Shown here: piece by piece, positions 38,085 through 47,533 of the stretch
How positions within the stretch are numbered: the stretch's first letter is position 1
Layout of the letters: every line of letters starts with the position of its first letter
DNA from: Methylopila sp. 73B
GTDB lineage: Bacteria > Pseudomonadota > Alphaproteobacteria > Rhizobiales > Methylopilaceae
Direction of reading: 5' to 3'
Length of the DNA: 64,000 nt
NCBI RefSeq assembly: GCF_000526315.1
Contig: NZ_JAFV01000001.1
Coordinates: forward strand, 496,001 to 560,000
Position numbers and translations under genes: made by a program
Notes under the pieces: generated by a model
Database searches by the model: none
What the model saw: the letters and a program-made list of their open reading frames with translations, nothing else
Told to the model about the DNA's origin: nothing

Positions 38085-39074
38085 TCATCCCCAGAGCGCG
38101 GGCGAGGGGGGACGCAGCAGGCTGCCCTCGTAGACCAGGCCGTGCTCGCGGTCGCGAGCGAGCAGCAGCGGACCGTCGAGATCGACCACCGCCGCGCCCT
38201 GCGCCACCAGCACCGCCGGCGCCATGGCGAGCGAGGACGCCAGCATGCAGCCGACCATGAGCGTGAGCCCCGCGTCCCGCGCGTCCGCGGCCAGCGCCAG
38301 CGCCTCGGTGAGGCCGCCGGTCTTGTCGAGCTTGACGTTGATCGCGTCGTAGCGGCCCAGCAGATGCACGAGGCTCGCGCGGTCGTGGGCGCTTTCGTCG
38401 GCGCAGACCGGGATTGGCCGCTCGATCGTCGCGAGCAGGGCGTCGTCCGCCGCCGGCAGCGGCTGCTCCACGAGGGTTACGCGGGCCTCGGCGCAGGCGG
38501 CGAGGTTCCGGGCGAGCGCGGCGCCGGTCCAGCCTTCGTTGGCGTCCACGATCAGCTCCGCGTTGGGCGCTCCGGCGCGCACGGCGGCGATGCGGGCGGG
38601 ATCGAGATCGTCGGCGCCGCCAAGCTTCACCTTCAGCAGCGGGCGCGCCGCCGCCGTCTCGGCCGCGGCGCGCATGCTCTCCGGCGTCCCAAGGCTCAGC
38701 GTATAGGCGGTGATCAGCGGCGCGGGCTCCGGCAATCCTGCGATCGCCGCCACGGTCGCGCCCGCGCGCTTCGCCTCGAGGTCCCAAAAGGCGCAGTCGA
38801 GCGCGTTGCGCGCGGCCCCGGCGGGGAGCCGCGCCTGCAGGGCGGCGCGGTCGAGGCCGGCCGCGATCTCCGGGCCGAGGCCCTCGATCTCGACCTTCAC
38901 GCCGTCGGCGGACTCTCCATAGCGGGAGTAGGGGCGACACTCGCCACGGCCGCGGTGGCGGCCGTCGGTCAGTTCGACGACGACGGTGACCACCTCGGTC
39001 ACCGCGCCGCGCGCGATCGCGAAGGAGCCGGCGATCGGCCAGCGTTCGATGCGGGCCTCGAGCGTCACGGGCAT
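38085..39074 (-). CDS. Dipeptide epimerase (L-Ala-D/L-Glu epimerase type, enolase superfamily)
   Basis: A 329-residue muconate-lactonizing-enzyme-like protein. The catalytic K-x-K (L-K-V-K-L-G), metal ligands in D-A-N-E-G-W, E-Q-P-L and C-A-D-E-S, and the second Lys in K-L-D-K-T-G-G follow the order of AE epimerases (E. coli YcjG). Such enzymes interconvert L-Ala-L-Glu and L-Ala-D-Glu released from murein. It lies 84 nt downstream of the rpfF-like gene on the same strand; a functional link is not evident. Confidence 0.88.
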   Translation of the reverse strand: MPVTLEARIERWPIAGSFAIARGAVTEVVTVVVELTDGRHRGRGECRPYSRYGESADGVKVEIEGLGPEIAAGLDRAALQARLPAGAARNALDCAFWDLEAKRAGATVAAIAGLPEPAPLITAYTLSLGTPESMRAAAETAAARPLLKVKLGGADDLDPARIAAVRAGAPNAELIVDANEGWTGAALARNLAACAEARVTLVEQPLPAADDALLATIERPIPVCADESAHDRASLVHLLGRYDAINVKLDKTGGLTEALALAADARDAGLTLMVGCMLASSLAMAPAVLVAQGAAVVDLDGPLLLARDREHGLVYEGSLLRPPSPALWG

Positions 39075-39158
39075 CTGGCGAACCTTCGGGCGGGGCGGGG
39101 GGAGGCGACCGTGGCCCAGCGGCCGCCCGAGCTCAAGCCCGGGCCTCGCCCCTCGCCC

Positions 39159-40157
39159 TCACTCCGCCGCCGCGCGCGCCGCTTCGATCTCGATCGACGC
39201 CTGCACGCGCTTGTCCTGCGCGGTCGTCAGCCGCTCCATCTTGCGCAGGTCGGACTCCGACAGGTTGAGCGCGGTCTCGACCCATAGCTCCGTCACGTCG
39301 CGCAGCTCCTCGTAGGGCACCGGCGTCACACGTCGGCCGGCGCGGTAGATCGCCGAGAGGCCGTTGTGGCGGCGCAGATTGCGCGCGAGCAGCTTGTGGG
39401 TCTCCGCGACGCCGTCCCCCGGCTCCGCCAGCACCTGCACCACGCCGAGCGCGTGAAGCTCGTCGGCGGTGTAGAGCTTTCCGCTCATGATCATGCGTTC
39501 CGCCTGCGCCGCGCCGATGCGGCGGGCGAGCAGGCTGTAGGCGCCCATGCCGGGAAACAGGTTGAACAGGATCTCCGGCAAGCCGAACTTCACCCCGCGC
39601 TCGGCGACGATCACGTCGCAGGACAGCGCGGCCTCGAAGCCGCCGCCGAGCGCGTCGCCCTGCACCAGCGCGACCGTCACGACCGGCTTGTCGAAGGCGA
39701 CGGCGTTCTCGTGCAGCACGTCGATGCAGGCGTGGGCGTAAGCCGTCAGCGCCTCGTGGTCGCGGGCGCGGATCCAGCCGGCGAAGCGCTCGAGATCGCC
39801 GCCGAGGTTGAAGATGCCGGAGAGGCGAGACGCGAGCACCCACTGCTTCAGCGGGGCCGGAGCGTCCGGCCGCCGCGTCGTGAAGGCCTCGCGGATCGAG
39901 CGCTGGTGGGCGGAAATGTCCCGCAGCAGGCCGGGCGTGAAGCTCGGCGCCTCGGCGGGATTCATCCAGCACCAGCACGTCGACAGCGAGGCGTCGTACT
40001 CCAGCTCGATCTCGTCGTAGCTCTGGGAGCCGAACCCCGCGGTCGCCGCAGCCGCCTGCTGGCCCTTCACGGCGGAGGTCATGGCGTTAAGCCGAGCCCG
40101 CGCCAACTCGAGGCCGAAGAACGGCCGGTAACCGGGAACGCCGATCGATGTCGCCAT
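39159..40157 (-). CDS. RpfF-like crotonase, candidate diffusible signal factor (DSF) synthase
   Basis: A 332-residue enoyl-CoA hydratase-superfamily protein, from ATG 40157. The segment V-A-L-V-Q-G-D-A-L-G-G-G-F-E-A-A-L-S-C then G-L-P-E-I-L-F-N-L-F-P-G-M-G-A-Y-S closely resembles Xanthomonas/Burkholderia RpfF, including two glutamates (Glu175 and Glu195, 20 apart as Glu141/Glu161 in RpfF) that catalyse dehydration and thioester hydrolysis of acyl-ACP. RpfF makes cis-2-unsaturated fatty acid signals. No RpfC/RpfG/RpfR receptor is nearby. The product in this organism is inferred. Confidence 0.8.
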   Translation of the reverse strand: MATSIGVPGYRPFFGLELARARLNAMTSAVKGQQAAAATAGFGSQSYDEIELEYDASLSTCWCWMNPAEAPSFTPGLLRDISAHQRSIREAFTTRRPDAPAPLKQWVLASRLSGIFNLGGDLERFAGWIRARDHEALTAYAHACIDVLHENAVAFDKPVVTVALVQGDALGGGFEAALSCDVIVAERGVKFGLPEILFNLFPGMGAYSLLARRIGAAQAERMIMSGKLYTADELHALGVVQVLAEPGDGVAETHKLLARNLRRHNGLSAIYRAGRRVTPVPYEELRDVTELWVETALNLSESDLRKMERLTTAQDKRVQASIEIEAARAAAE

Positions 40158-40681
40158 CGTCAAACTCCACGCTGCGCAACCCAAAGATGTACTGCCGCGC
40201 CTGCTACCGATATTAACGGTCTGTTTACCTATTTGAAGGGGGCGATTGCCGCACGACCTGCGGAAGCCTCGGCGTTAACCACGATGTCTTGGCTTCACTG
40301 TTCGCGCTATTTGGCTATAACTTGTGCCGTTGCGGGACGTCGGCGTCGTTCCGCAATGAAACGTGGCGTCGCTCGACTAAAGGCTGCCGTTCCGCCGGCG
40401 GCGGACTTCGCTGAAGGGTTGTCTGACCGGCGATCATCAAGGACTGAAGGGCTGTGCCGCCGTGATTCGACTGTCCGGGTCTTTCATGCGCTGGCGCGAG
40501 CTCATCAAATACGGCGAACTTTGGGCGTCGAGGGCGCCCCACGATTGACGCTCCGCAGCCGATGATCCTAGGCATGCGTCATAATGACGCGTACCGCTAA
40601 TTGGGTGGTCGCGGATTGCCTCGATCGGAGAATGACGCTTTGGTCCGCGCGGGGACTGCGACGAGGGCGAAGGCGACGACC
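40158..40681. other. Intergenic region between divergent rpfF-like and PhyH genes
   Basis: About 520 nt without a credible gene; it is somewhat less GC-rich than the neighbours. It contains a palindrome at 40576-40590 and a few ORFs that look like noise. Promoters for both flanking genes must lie here, but I see no clear consensus. Confidence 0.6.
40576..40590. promoter_or_regulatory. Palindrome upstream of the PhyH gene, candidate operator
   Basis: GCGTCAT (40576-40582) and ATGACGC (40584-40590) are exact inverted 7-mers around a central A, about 92 nt upstream of the PhyH start at 40682. Regulator unknown. Confidence 0.45.
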
Positions 40682-41728
40682 ATGGCTGTGACGGGCGTTC
40701 GGTGGCTCTTGGCGCCGCTGTGGGCGGCGCAGATTTTCACCTCTGCCAAGTCTTTCTGCGACAACGGCATTCTCGGAAGCGAGCGGCTGAACCGCAAGGG
40801 CCTGCACGCGTGGCGCTGCGCGCTCGCCCAGCGCATGGCGGACCGCCGCCGGCTGCGGCTGCAGGACCGCGTCGCGCCGGAGGACCGCGCCGCCTTCGCC
40901 CGCGACGGCTTCGTCCTGAAGCGCGATTTCCTGCCGCCCTCGCTGTTCCGGCGCGTGCGCGCGGAGGTGGAGGCCTACGTCGCGCCGGCCCGCGAAATGA
41001 AGCAGGGCGACGCCGTCACGCGCCGGATCGCGCTCGATCCGGACGCCCTGGCCGCCATGCCCGCCTGCGCCGAGATGGTGCGCCTTCCGGAGTTTCAGGG
41101 CCTGATCCGCTACGTCGCGAGCTTCGACGTAGAGCCGATCGTCTATGTCCAGACGGTGTTCGCCCAGGTCGACGACGCCGCGACCGACCCGCAGACGGCG
41201 CTGCACGCCGACTGCTTCCACCCGAGCCTCAAGGCCTGGCTGTTCCTGCAGGACGTGGCGGAGGACGCCGGACCCTTCGTCTATGTGCCCGGCTCGCACC
41301 GCCACACCCCGCGCCGCCTCGCCTGGGAGAAGCGCATGAGCGTGGAGGCCTCGCGGCTGGACCGTCTTTCGGCGCGGGGCTCGTTCCGCCTCAAGACCGG
41401 CGACCTCAAGCGCATGCGGCTGCCGGAGCCGCAGAAGTTCGCGGTCTCCGCCAATACGCTGGTCGCGGCCGACACCAGCGGCTTCCACGCCCGCGGCGCC
41501 AGTGCGCGTCCGTCCGTCCGCATCGAGATCTGGGCCTACGCCCGCCGCAACCCGTTCCTGCCGTTCGTCGGCGTCGACCCTTGGGCGCTGGCGCCGCTGA
41601 AGCACCGCCAGGCGCCGCTGTTCTGGGGGGCGCTCGACGTGCTGGAGCGGTTCGGCCTCGGCCGCAGCCCCTGGCGCAAGGCCGGCCGGATCACCGCCGC
41701 GACGCCGGTCGCGACGGGCGAGGGCTGA
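40682..41728 (+). CDS. Phytanoyl-CoA dioxygenase (PhyH) family protein
   Basis: A 348-residue Fe(II)/2-oxoglutarate-type oxygenase from ATG 40682. The iron-binding facial triad is H175-x-D177 in L-H-A-D-C-F-H and His269 in G-F-H-A-R-G; G-P-F-V-Y-V-P-G-S-H follows the first motif as in PhyH proteins, and a 2-oxoglutarate-binding Arg is likely in S-V-R-I-E-I. Substrates range from acyl-CoAs to small organic acids, so the function is not known. Confidence 0.85.
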   Translation: MAVTGVRWLLAPLWAAQIFTSAKSFCDNGILGSERLNRKGLHAWRCALAQRMADRRRLRLQDRVAPEDRAAFARDGFVLKRDFLPPSLFRRVRAEVEAYVAPAREMKQGDAVTRRIALDPDALAAMPACAEMVRLPEFQGLIRYVASFDVEPIVYVQTVFAQVDDAATDPQTALHADCFHPSLKAWLFLQDVAEDAGPFVYVPGSHRHTPRRLAWEKRMSVEASRLDRLSARGSFRLKTGDLKRMRLPEPQKFAVSANTLVAADTSGFHARGASARPSVRIEIWAYARRNPFLPFVGVDPWALAPLKHRQAPLFWGALDVLERFGLGRSPWRKAGRITAATPVATGEG

Positions 41729-41775
41729 ACCGGGCGGATCCCGAGCGTCTCGGCCTTACGCCGAGGCCGGAGGCC

Positions 41776-42195
41776 TCACCACTTCCCGGTGTTCGGCATC
41801 GAGGCCCACGGCTCGGCCGGCTCCAGCGCGCCGCCCCTCTGCAGAAGCTCGATCGAGATGTTGTCGGGCGAGCGGACGAAGGCCATGCGGCCGTCGCGGG
41901 GCGGGCGGTTGATGGTGACGCCGGCCGCCTGGAGCTTGGCGCAGAGCGCGTAGATGTCGTCGACCTCGTAGGCGAGATGGCCGAAGTTGCGGCCTTCCCC
42001 ATAGGCTTCCGGGTCCCAGTTGTAGGTGAGCTCGACTTGGGCCTCGGGCTGACCGGGAGGCGCGAGGAAGACCAGGGTGTAGCGGCCCTTTTCGTCGTCC
42101 TTGCGCCGGACCTCCTCCAGCCCGAGCTTGGCGCAATAGAAGTCCAGCGAGGCGTCGATGTCGGTCACGCGGACCATGGTGTGCAGGTATTTCAT
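41776..42195 (-). CDS. gloA: Lactoylglutathione lyase (glyoxalase I)
   Basis: A 139-residue metalloenzyme detoxifying methylglyoxal with glutathione. Metal ligands are visible as His5 (Y-L-H-T-M-V-R-V), Glu in V-E-L-T-Y-N-W, His in F-G-H-L-A-Y-E-V and Glu in I-E-L-L-Q-R, in the GloA order. The usual length is 135 residues. ATG 42195 is fixed by the conserved M-K-Y-L-H-T start. It is divergent from the sirtuin gene. Confidence 0.93.
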   Translation of the reverse strand: MKYLHTMVRVTDIDASLDFYCAKLGLEEVRRKDDEKGRYTLVFLAPPGQPEAQVELTYNWDPEAYGEGRNFGHLAYEVDDIYALCAKLQAAGVTINRPPRDGRMAFVRSPDNISIELLQRGGALEPAEPWASMPNTGKW

Positions 42196-42244
42196 GCAGC
42201 GTCTCCTCGATCCGGCCGTGCGCGGCCGCGTCGGCGCGTAAGCT

Positions 42245-43045
42245 ATGGGGCGCGACGACGTCCGCAAGGCCGACCGGCTGCGGGAGCTCATCGAAGGCGC
42301 GCGGGCGGCGGTCGCCTTCACCGGCGCCGGCGTCTCGACGGCCTCGGGCATTCCTGATTTTCGCAGCCCCGGCGGGTTGTGGTCGCAGAACCGGCCGATC
42401 GAGTTCGGCGCCTTCGTGGCGTCTCCCGAGATGCGGCGCGAGGCGTGGCGGCGGAAGTTCGTGATGGACGACGCGACCCGCGGCGCGGCGCCGAACCCGG
42501 TCCACCACGCCATCGCCCGCCTCGTGGCGCAGGGGACGATCGCCTGCGTGGTGACGCAGAACATCGACGACCTGCACCGGGTGTCCGGCGTGCCCGACGA
42601 CAGGCTGGTCGAACTCCACGGCAACGGGACCTACGCCACGTGCCTCGACTGCGGGCTGCGGCGCGAGCTCGCCGAGATCCGGCCGGCGTTCGAGGCGACG
42701 GGGAGGGCGCCGCACTGCCCGGCCTGCGACGGCCTGGTCAAATCGGCCACGGTCTCGTTCGGTCAGGCCATGCCGCAGGAGGCGATGCGCGCCGCGGAGC
42801 GCGCGACCGCCGGCTGCGATCTGTTCCTCGCGCTTGGTTCGTCGCTGGTGGTCTATCCCGCCGCGCTGCTGCCGCGCATGGCCAAGCGCGCGGGAGCGCC
42901 GCTAGTGATCGCGAACCGCGAGCCGACCGATCTCGACTGCTTCGCCGATCTCGTGCTGCGGGACGACCTGGTGGAGATCTTCGGGCCCTACGCGGAGGCG
43001 CAATCTGTTAGGCACGGTCACGCTCCGGCGACGTCCGCGCCTTGA
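42245..43045 (+). CDS. SIR2-family NAD-dependent protein deacylase
   Basis: A 266-residue sirtuin. [14 protein letters not shown] binds [11 protein letters not shown] is the catalytic-pocket motif, E-L-H-G-N holds the catalytic His, and C-L-D-C / C-P-A-C form the structural zinc site. [10 protein letters not shown] completes the NAD site. It removes acyl groups from protein lysines; acetyl-CoA synthetase is the classic target. Starts 49 nt from divergent gloA. Confidence 0.9.
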   Translation: MGRDDVRKADRLRELIEGARAAVAFTGAGVSTASGIPDFRSPGGLWSQNRPIEFGAFVASPEMRREAWRRKFVMDDATRGAAPNPVHHAIARLVAQGTIACVVTQNIDDLHRVSGVPDDRLVELHGNGTYATCLDCGLRRELAEIRPAFEATGRAPHCPACDGLVKSATVSFGQAMPQEAMRAAERATAGCDLFLALGSSLVVYPAALLPRMAKRAGAPLVIANREPTDLDCFADLVLRDDLVEIFGPYAEAQSVRHGHAPATSAP

Positions 43046-43155
43046 TTGGGCCATTTTTCGCTTTGCCCCGCGGATCGCGGTGCTATCGTGGCGAGGGGAT
43101 ACGACTCGGCAGCGGGTCGCACAGTGTCGCGTTGGGTTCCTAGCGGGCGGGTCGT

Positions 43156-43755
43156 ATGAGTGCTGACAGGCCGCGGGGCGAAGCTCCGGACGATCAGGAA
43201 GTCTCGGGCGTCGTCGAGCAGGCGCCGGTCGACCTGTACGAAGTGTCCGGCGTCATCAAGTGGTTCGACGTCGGCAAGGGCTACGGCTTCATCGTGCCGG
43301 ACGACGGCGGCCCCGACGTTCTCCTCCACGTCACCTGCATGCGCCGCGACGGATTCCAGACCGCGAACGAAGGCGCGCGCGTGGTGTGCGAGGCGCACCG
43401 CCGCGCCAAGGGCGTGCAGGCGTTCCGCGTGCTGTCGATCGACGACAGCACTGCGCTTCATCCCGGCGAACTGCCGGCCGCCCGCACCCACGTGAACGTG
43501 ACGCCGACCAGCGGGCTCGAGCTGGTCGAGGTGAAATGGTTCAACCGCCTGCGCGGCTTCGGCTTCCTCACCCGCAACGACGGCTCGCCCGACATCTTCG
43601 TCCACATGGAGACGCTCCGCCGTTATGGCCTGATGGAGCTTCGCCCGGGCCAGAAGGTCTATGTGCGCTTCGGCCCCGGCCCAAAGGGCATGATGGCCGC
43701 CGAAGTTCGCCCCGAGGGGGCCGACGGCCCCGGCGGCGGTCCCGCCTCGCACTGA
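43156..43755 (+). CDS. Cold-shock protein with two CSD domains
   Basis: A 199-residue protein with two cold-shock domains (residues ~31-95 and ~122-185). Each has the single-stranded nucleic-acid motif: [14 protein letters not shown] and [13 protein letters not shown], then I/V-F/L-V/L-H. The tandem form is typical of Alphaproteobacteria and acts as an RNA chaperone. The order CSD-DUF192 is conserved in rhizobia. Confidence 0.9.
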   Translation: MSADRPRGEAPDDQEVSGVVEQAPVDLYEVSGVIKWFDVGKGYGFIVPDDGGPDVLLHVTCMRRDGFQTANEGARVVCEAHRRAKGVQAFRVLSIDDSTALHPGELPAARTHVNVTPTSGLELVEVKWFNRLRGFGFLTRNDGSPDIFVHMETLRRYGLMELRPGQKVYVRFGPGPKGMMAAEVRPEGADGPGGGPASH

Positions 43756-43855
43756 GCGCGGCTTAGCGATCCTTCCGCTCTCCCTTCGCCTGAGTCGCTT
43801 TCGCTTGTCCAACCCTCCCATTGACGGCGGACGGGCGCGGCCCGACAACCGGGCC

Positions 43856-44317
43856 ATGACGCTCGCCCGCACGTTTCTCGCCGCCTTCGGTCTACTTCTC
43901 GCCGCGCTGTTCGCCGCGCCGCCCGTCCATGCGACGGCGAAGCTCGAGCCGCTCACGATCGAGACGGCGAGCGGCGCCCACAGCTTCCAGGTCGAGGTCG
44001 CGCGCTCGGAGCAGGAGCGCGAGGTCGGGCTGATGTACCGGCGCTCGCTCGGGGCCGACCGCGGCATGATCTTCGACTTCGGCCGCCCCCAAAGCGTCAG
44101 CATGTGGATGCAGAACACCTACGTCTCGCTCGACATGGTGTTCGTGCGATCCGACGGGACGGTCCTGCGCGTAGAAGCCGACACGGAGCCGCTTTCGACC
44201 CGCATCATCGAGTCGGGCGGCGACGTGCGCTACGTCGTGGAGCTTCTCGCAGGCTCCGCGGCGCGGATCGGGCTTAAGCCCGGGGACAAGGTGTCGAGCG
44301 CGTCCATGGCGCGGTGA
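43856..44317 (+). CDS. Secreted DUF192 protein
   Basis: A 153-residue protein with a signal peptide (M-T-L-A-R-T-F-L-A-A-F-G-L-L-L-A-A-L-F ending V-H-A). DUF192 motif E-R-E-V-G-L-M-Y-R-R-S-L and M-W-M-Q-N-T-Y-V-S-L-D-M-V-F are present. A TTG start 51 nt upstream is possible but adds residues before the signal peptide. Function unknown. Next gene starts ~20 nt later. Confidence 0.87.
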   Translation: MTLARTFLAAFGLLLAALFAAPPVHATAKLEPLTIETASGAHSFQVEVARSEQEREVGLMYRRSLGADRGMIFDFGRPQSVSMWMQNTYVSLDMVFVRSDGTVLRVEADTEPLSTRIIESGGDVRYVVELLAGSAARIGLKPGDKVSSASMAR

Positions 44318-44339
44318 CGCCGGGCCGAGGAGCGGACCG

Positions 44340-44762
44340 CTGACCTTTTCCGCCACCACCTACGTCGCCGCCTATGTGGGCGCGGCTCTTCTGTTTTTCG
44401 CCGCAGACTTCCTCTGGCTCGGCTACGTCGCGAGCGGGTTCTACCGCGCGCAGATCGGCGCGCTGCTGGCGCCGGAGCCGAACATGTTCGCGGCCGTGGG
44501 CTTCTACGCGCTCTATGTCGTCGGCATCGTGCTGTTCGGGGTGACCCCGGGCCTCGTCGCGGGTTCTTGGACCACTGCGCTGCTCTGGGGCGCGCTGTTT
44601 GGCTTCTTCTGCTACGCGACCTACGATTTCACCAACCTCGCGACGCTGAAGGACTGGCCGGCGACGGTGACGATCGTCGACCTGTCCTGGGGCGCCGCGC
44701 TGACGGCCGCGGCCTCGGTCGCAGGCTTCTTCGCCGCCCGCGTGGTCGGCGGTCAGGGTTGA
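44340..44762 (+). CDS. DUF2177 membrane protein, possibly with a CTG start
   Basis: A four-helix membrane protein of ~140 residues (helices near 10-27, 46-64, 72-92, 110-130). D-F-L-W-L-G and G-F-Y-R-A-Q-I-G mark DUF2177. The frame has no ATG, GTG or TTG at the natural start. CTG at 44340 is preceded by GAGGAG at good spacing and preserves the first helix (T-Y-V-A-A-Y-V-G). A GTG at 44376 would cut that helix short and has no ribosome binding site. I list the CTG start as likely but unproven. Confidence 0.75.
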   Translation: MTFSATTYVAAYVGAALLFFAADFLWLGYVASGFYRAQIGALLAPEPNMFAAVGFYALYVVGIVLFGVTPGLVAGSWTTALLWGALFGFFCYATYDFTNLATLKDWPATVTIVDLSWGAALTAAASVAGFFAARVVGGQG

Positions 44763-44846
44763 GAATCTTATCGCGCCCCTGAGCGGGCGCGGGTCGTTCG
44801 CCTCAAACGATTTGGCGGACGCGGCGCGCCTTGGCATGGTGCCGCC

Positions 44847-45791
44847 ATGTCCCGCACCGATCCCGACACCCTTGTCTTCCACAGCGCGGTCGACGTCTTC
44901 GAGCCCTGGCGCGCGGCGCTCGCGACGGCGCTGCCCGACCTCGACGTGCGGCGCGCCGACGACGTCTCGGACGCCGCGAGCGTCTGCTACACGCTGGTCT
45001 GGAACCCGCCGCAGGGCTTCTTCGCGCGCTTTCCCAATCTTGCGCTCGTGATCAATCTCGGCGCCGGCGTCGATGCGCTGACGGCGCGCGACGATCTCCC
45101 GGACGCGCCGATCACCCGGCTGTCGGACTCGCTGATGGCCCGGATGATGGCGGGCTACGTTCTGTTCGCGGTGCTGCGCCACGCGCGCGACATTCCGGTG
45201 TTCGAACGCGCCCAGCGCCAGGGCCGCTGGGTCTATGTGCATCCGCGCCCTGCGGAGGAGATCCGGGTCGGCGTGATGGGGCTGGGTGAACTCGGCGCCG
45301 CGGCGGCGACGGAGATCGCCCGCCAGGGCTTCGACGTGCGCGGCTGGTCGCGCTCGCCGAAGACCATCGAGGGCGTCGCCTGTTCCGCCGGCATGGACGC
45401 GCTTCCCGCGTTTCTCGGCGGCTGCGAAATCCTCGTCGTGATGCTGCCGCTCACGCCCGAGACCCGCGGGCTGCTGAACGCGGAGCGGCTGGCGCTGCTG
45501 CCGGAGGGCGCGAAGTTCGTCAACGTCTCGCGCGGCCCGGTGGTGGATGAAGCGGCGCTGGTCGACGCGCTGACGCGGCGCGCCATCTCCGACGCCACCC
45601 TCGACGTGTTCGAGACCGAGCCGCTGCCGGAGACGAGCCCGCTCTGGCGGCTCGACAACGTGCTCGTCACCCCGCACCTCGCCTCGATCGCGCTGCCGGC
45701 CTCGGCCGCGACGCAGATCGCGGAGAACATCCGGCGCATCCGTTTGGGCCAGCCGCCGCTCAACGCGGTCGACCGGCGGCGGGGATACTGA
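44847..45791 (+). CDS. ghrA: D-2-hydroxyacid dehydrogenase, glyoxylate/hydroxypyruvate reductase A type
   Basis: A 314-residue NAD(P)-dependent reductase. G-V-M-G-L-G-E-L-G-A is the nucleotide-binding loop near residue 140; the catalytic Arg lies in V-S-R-G-P-V-V, the Glu in D-V-F-E-T-E-P-L-P and the His in T-P-H-L-A-S. N-terminal substrate-domain sequence and length fit GhrA rather than longer PGDH types. It probably reduces glyoxylate or hydroxypyruvate, useful in C1 metabolism, which would agree with the formate dehydrogenase. Confidence 0.87.
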   Translation: MSRTDPDTLVFHSAVDVFEPWRAALATALPDLDVRRADDVSDAASVCYTLVWNPPQGFFARFPNLALVINLGAGVDALTARDDLPDAPITRLSDSLMARMMAGYVLFAVLRHARDIPVFERAQRQGRWVYVHPRPAEEIRVGVMGLGELGAAAATEIARQGFDVRGWSRSPKTIEGVACSAGMDALPAFLGGCEILVVMLPLTPETRGLLNAERLALLPEGAKFVNVSRGPVVDEAALVDALTRRAISDATLDVFETEPLPETSPLWRLDNVLVTPHLASIALPASAATQIAENIRRIRLGQPPLNAVDRRRGY

Positions 45792-45876
45792 GGGCGGCGC
45801 TCGGCGTTGCGGCGGCGCGCGTTCACGTGTCTTCCGTTGGGCCGGGGATGCGCTACGTAAGTCCCCTGGGCGATTC

Positions 45877-47472
45877 ATGGGGACTTCTCAATTGACGCTG
45901 ACACGCCGAGACGCCGTCGTTCTGCTGGGCGCGGGGACCGCGCTCGTTCCCGCCGGGCTCGCCGCGCAACCGGCGGACGCGCCGCCCGCGCCGCCGCCGG
46001 GACCGGCCGCCTTCGACCACGGCGTGGTCATCGACCGGGCGCGCAAGCTCGCCTCGGCGCCGTTCGAGGCGCGCAAGGCGGAGCTGCCCAAGGCGCTCGC
46101 GGAAATGAGCTTCGACGCCTACCGCGACATCCGGTTCCGGCGGGAGAAGGCGTTCTTCGGCAAGTCGCCGAGCGGCTTCCGCATGGAGCTGTTTCACCTC
46201 GGCTTCCTCTACAAGGACCCGGTGACCGTGAACCTGGTGCGGGAAGGCGTGCCGGCGCCGATTCCCTACGACGCCTCGTTGTTCGACTTCGGCCAGACCA
46301 AGCTCTCCCAAAGGCTGTCGATCGACACCGGATTCGCCGGGCTCCGGCTGCTCTACCCGCTGAACCGCCCGACCGTGATGGACGAGCTCGGGGTGTTCCT
46401 GGGCGCGAGCTACTTCCGCGTGCTCGGCGCAGGCCAGCATTACGGCATCTCGGCGCGGGGTCTCGCGCTCGGCACCGGCGAGGCCGAGCCGGAGGAGTTC
46501 CCGACGTTCCGTGAGTTCTGGGTCGAGGAGCCGAAACCGGACGCCGCCGCGCTCGTCGTGCACGCGCTGCTCGACAGCCCCTCGATCACCGGCGCTTACC
46601 GCATGGTGCTGACGCCGGGCGACGAGACCACCGTCGACGTCGGGTCGACGCTGTTTCCGCGGACGGACGTGAAGAAGCTCGGCGTCGCGCCGTTGACCTC
46701 GATGTTCTTCTACGGCGAGAACGACCGGCGGCATTACCGCGGCTACCGCCCCGAGGTGCACGATTCCGACGGTCTGCTGCTGAAGACCGGATCGGGCCAG
46801 GCGATCTGGAGGCCTCTGATGAATCCCGAGAGGCTGCAGAAGACGGCCTTCGGCGACGGCAACCTGCGGGGCTTCGGCCTGCTCCAGCGCGACCGGCTGT
46901 TCGAGCACTACCAGGACCTCGAGGTGCGCTACGACCTGCGCCCGAGCTACATGATCGAGCCGAACGGCGACTGGGGCGCCGGGCGGGCGGAGCTTGTCGA
47001 ACTGCCGACCGACAACGAGACCGCCGACAACATCGTCGCCTACTGGGTCCCGGACGCGCCGGCGACCGCCGGCTCGACGCTGCGCTACTCCTACCGCATC
47101 CGGGCGCTGAAGCTCGCCGAGCGGGTGTCCCCGCAGGCGCGCGCGATCCACACCTTCGTCGCCGAGGCGCGGGCCTCGGGCGATCCCGCTCCCGGCCCCG
47201 ATCACGTCCGCCGCTTCATCGTGGATTTCGCCGGCGGCGACCTCGACTATTGGCTCGACGATCCGACCAAGGTGGTCACCGAGACCGGCGCGAGCCTCGG
47301 CAAGATCAACGCAGCCTTCGTGATGCCGAACAAGGAGATCGGCGGCTTCCGGCTGTTCCTCGACCATGAGATCGAGGAGCCGGGCGCCAGCGCCGAAATC
47401 CGCGGCGTGCTGAAGGCCGGCGGAAAGACGCTGACCGAGACCTGGGTGTTCCGGTGGACCCGGCCCGCCTGA
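45877..47472 (+). CDS. Glucan biosynthesis protein (OpgG/OpgD family), Tat-exported
   Basis: A 531-residue periplasmic protein for osmoregulated periplasmic glucan branching. A twin-arginine L-T-R-R-D-A-V-V-L-L-G motif at residues 8-18 suggests Tat export, as for E. coli OpgD. The family core F-D-A-Y-R-D-I-R-F-R-R-E-K and F-F-Y-G-E-N-D-R-R-H-Y and H-D-S-D-G-L, plus the C-terminal E-T-W-V-F-R-W, are all visible. opgH, the synthase, is not adjacent; a different glycosyltransferase gene follows. Confidence 0.92.
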   Translation: MGTSQLTLTRRDAVVLLGAGTALVPAGLAAQPADAPPAPPPGPAAFDHGVVIDRARKLASAPFEARKAELPKALAEMSFDAYRDIRFRREKAFFGKSPSGFRMELFHLGFLYKDPVTVNLVREGVPAPIPYDASLFDFGQTKLSQRLSIDTGFAGLRLLYPLNRPTVMDELGVFLGASYFRVLGAGQHYGISARGLALGTGEAEPEEFPTFREFWVEEPKPDAAALVVHALLDSPSITGAYRMVLTPGDETTVDVGSTLFPRTDVKKLGVAPLTSMFFYGENDRRHYRGYRPEVHDSDGLLLKTGSGQAIWRPLMNPERLQKTAFGDGNLRGFGLLQRDRLFEHYQDLEVRYDLRPSYMIEPNGDWGAGRAELVELPTDNETADNIVAYWVPDAPATAGSTLRYSYRIRALKLAERVSPQARAIHTFVAEARASGDPAPGPDHVRRFIVDFAGGDLDYWLDDPTKVVTETGASLGKINAAFVMPNKEIGGFRLFLDHEIEEPGASAEIRGVLKAGGKTLTETWVFRWTRPA

Positions 47473-47533
47473 ACGGCTTCATTCCAAAGATCGCGGTCGT
47501 CCGATCGCGGGCAAGCTTCCGGGGGGAGGGCTG

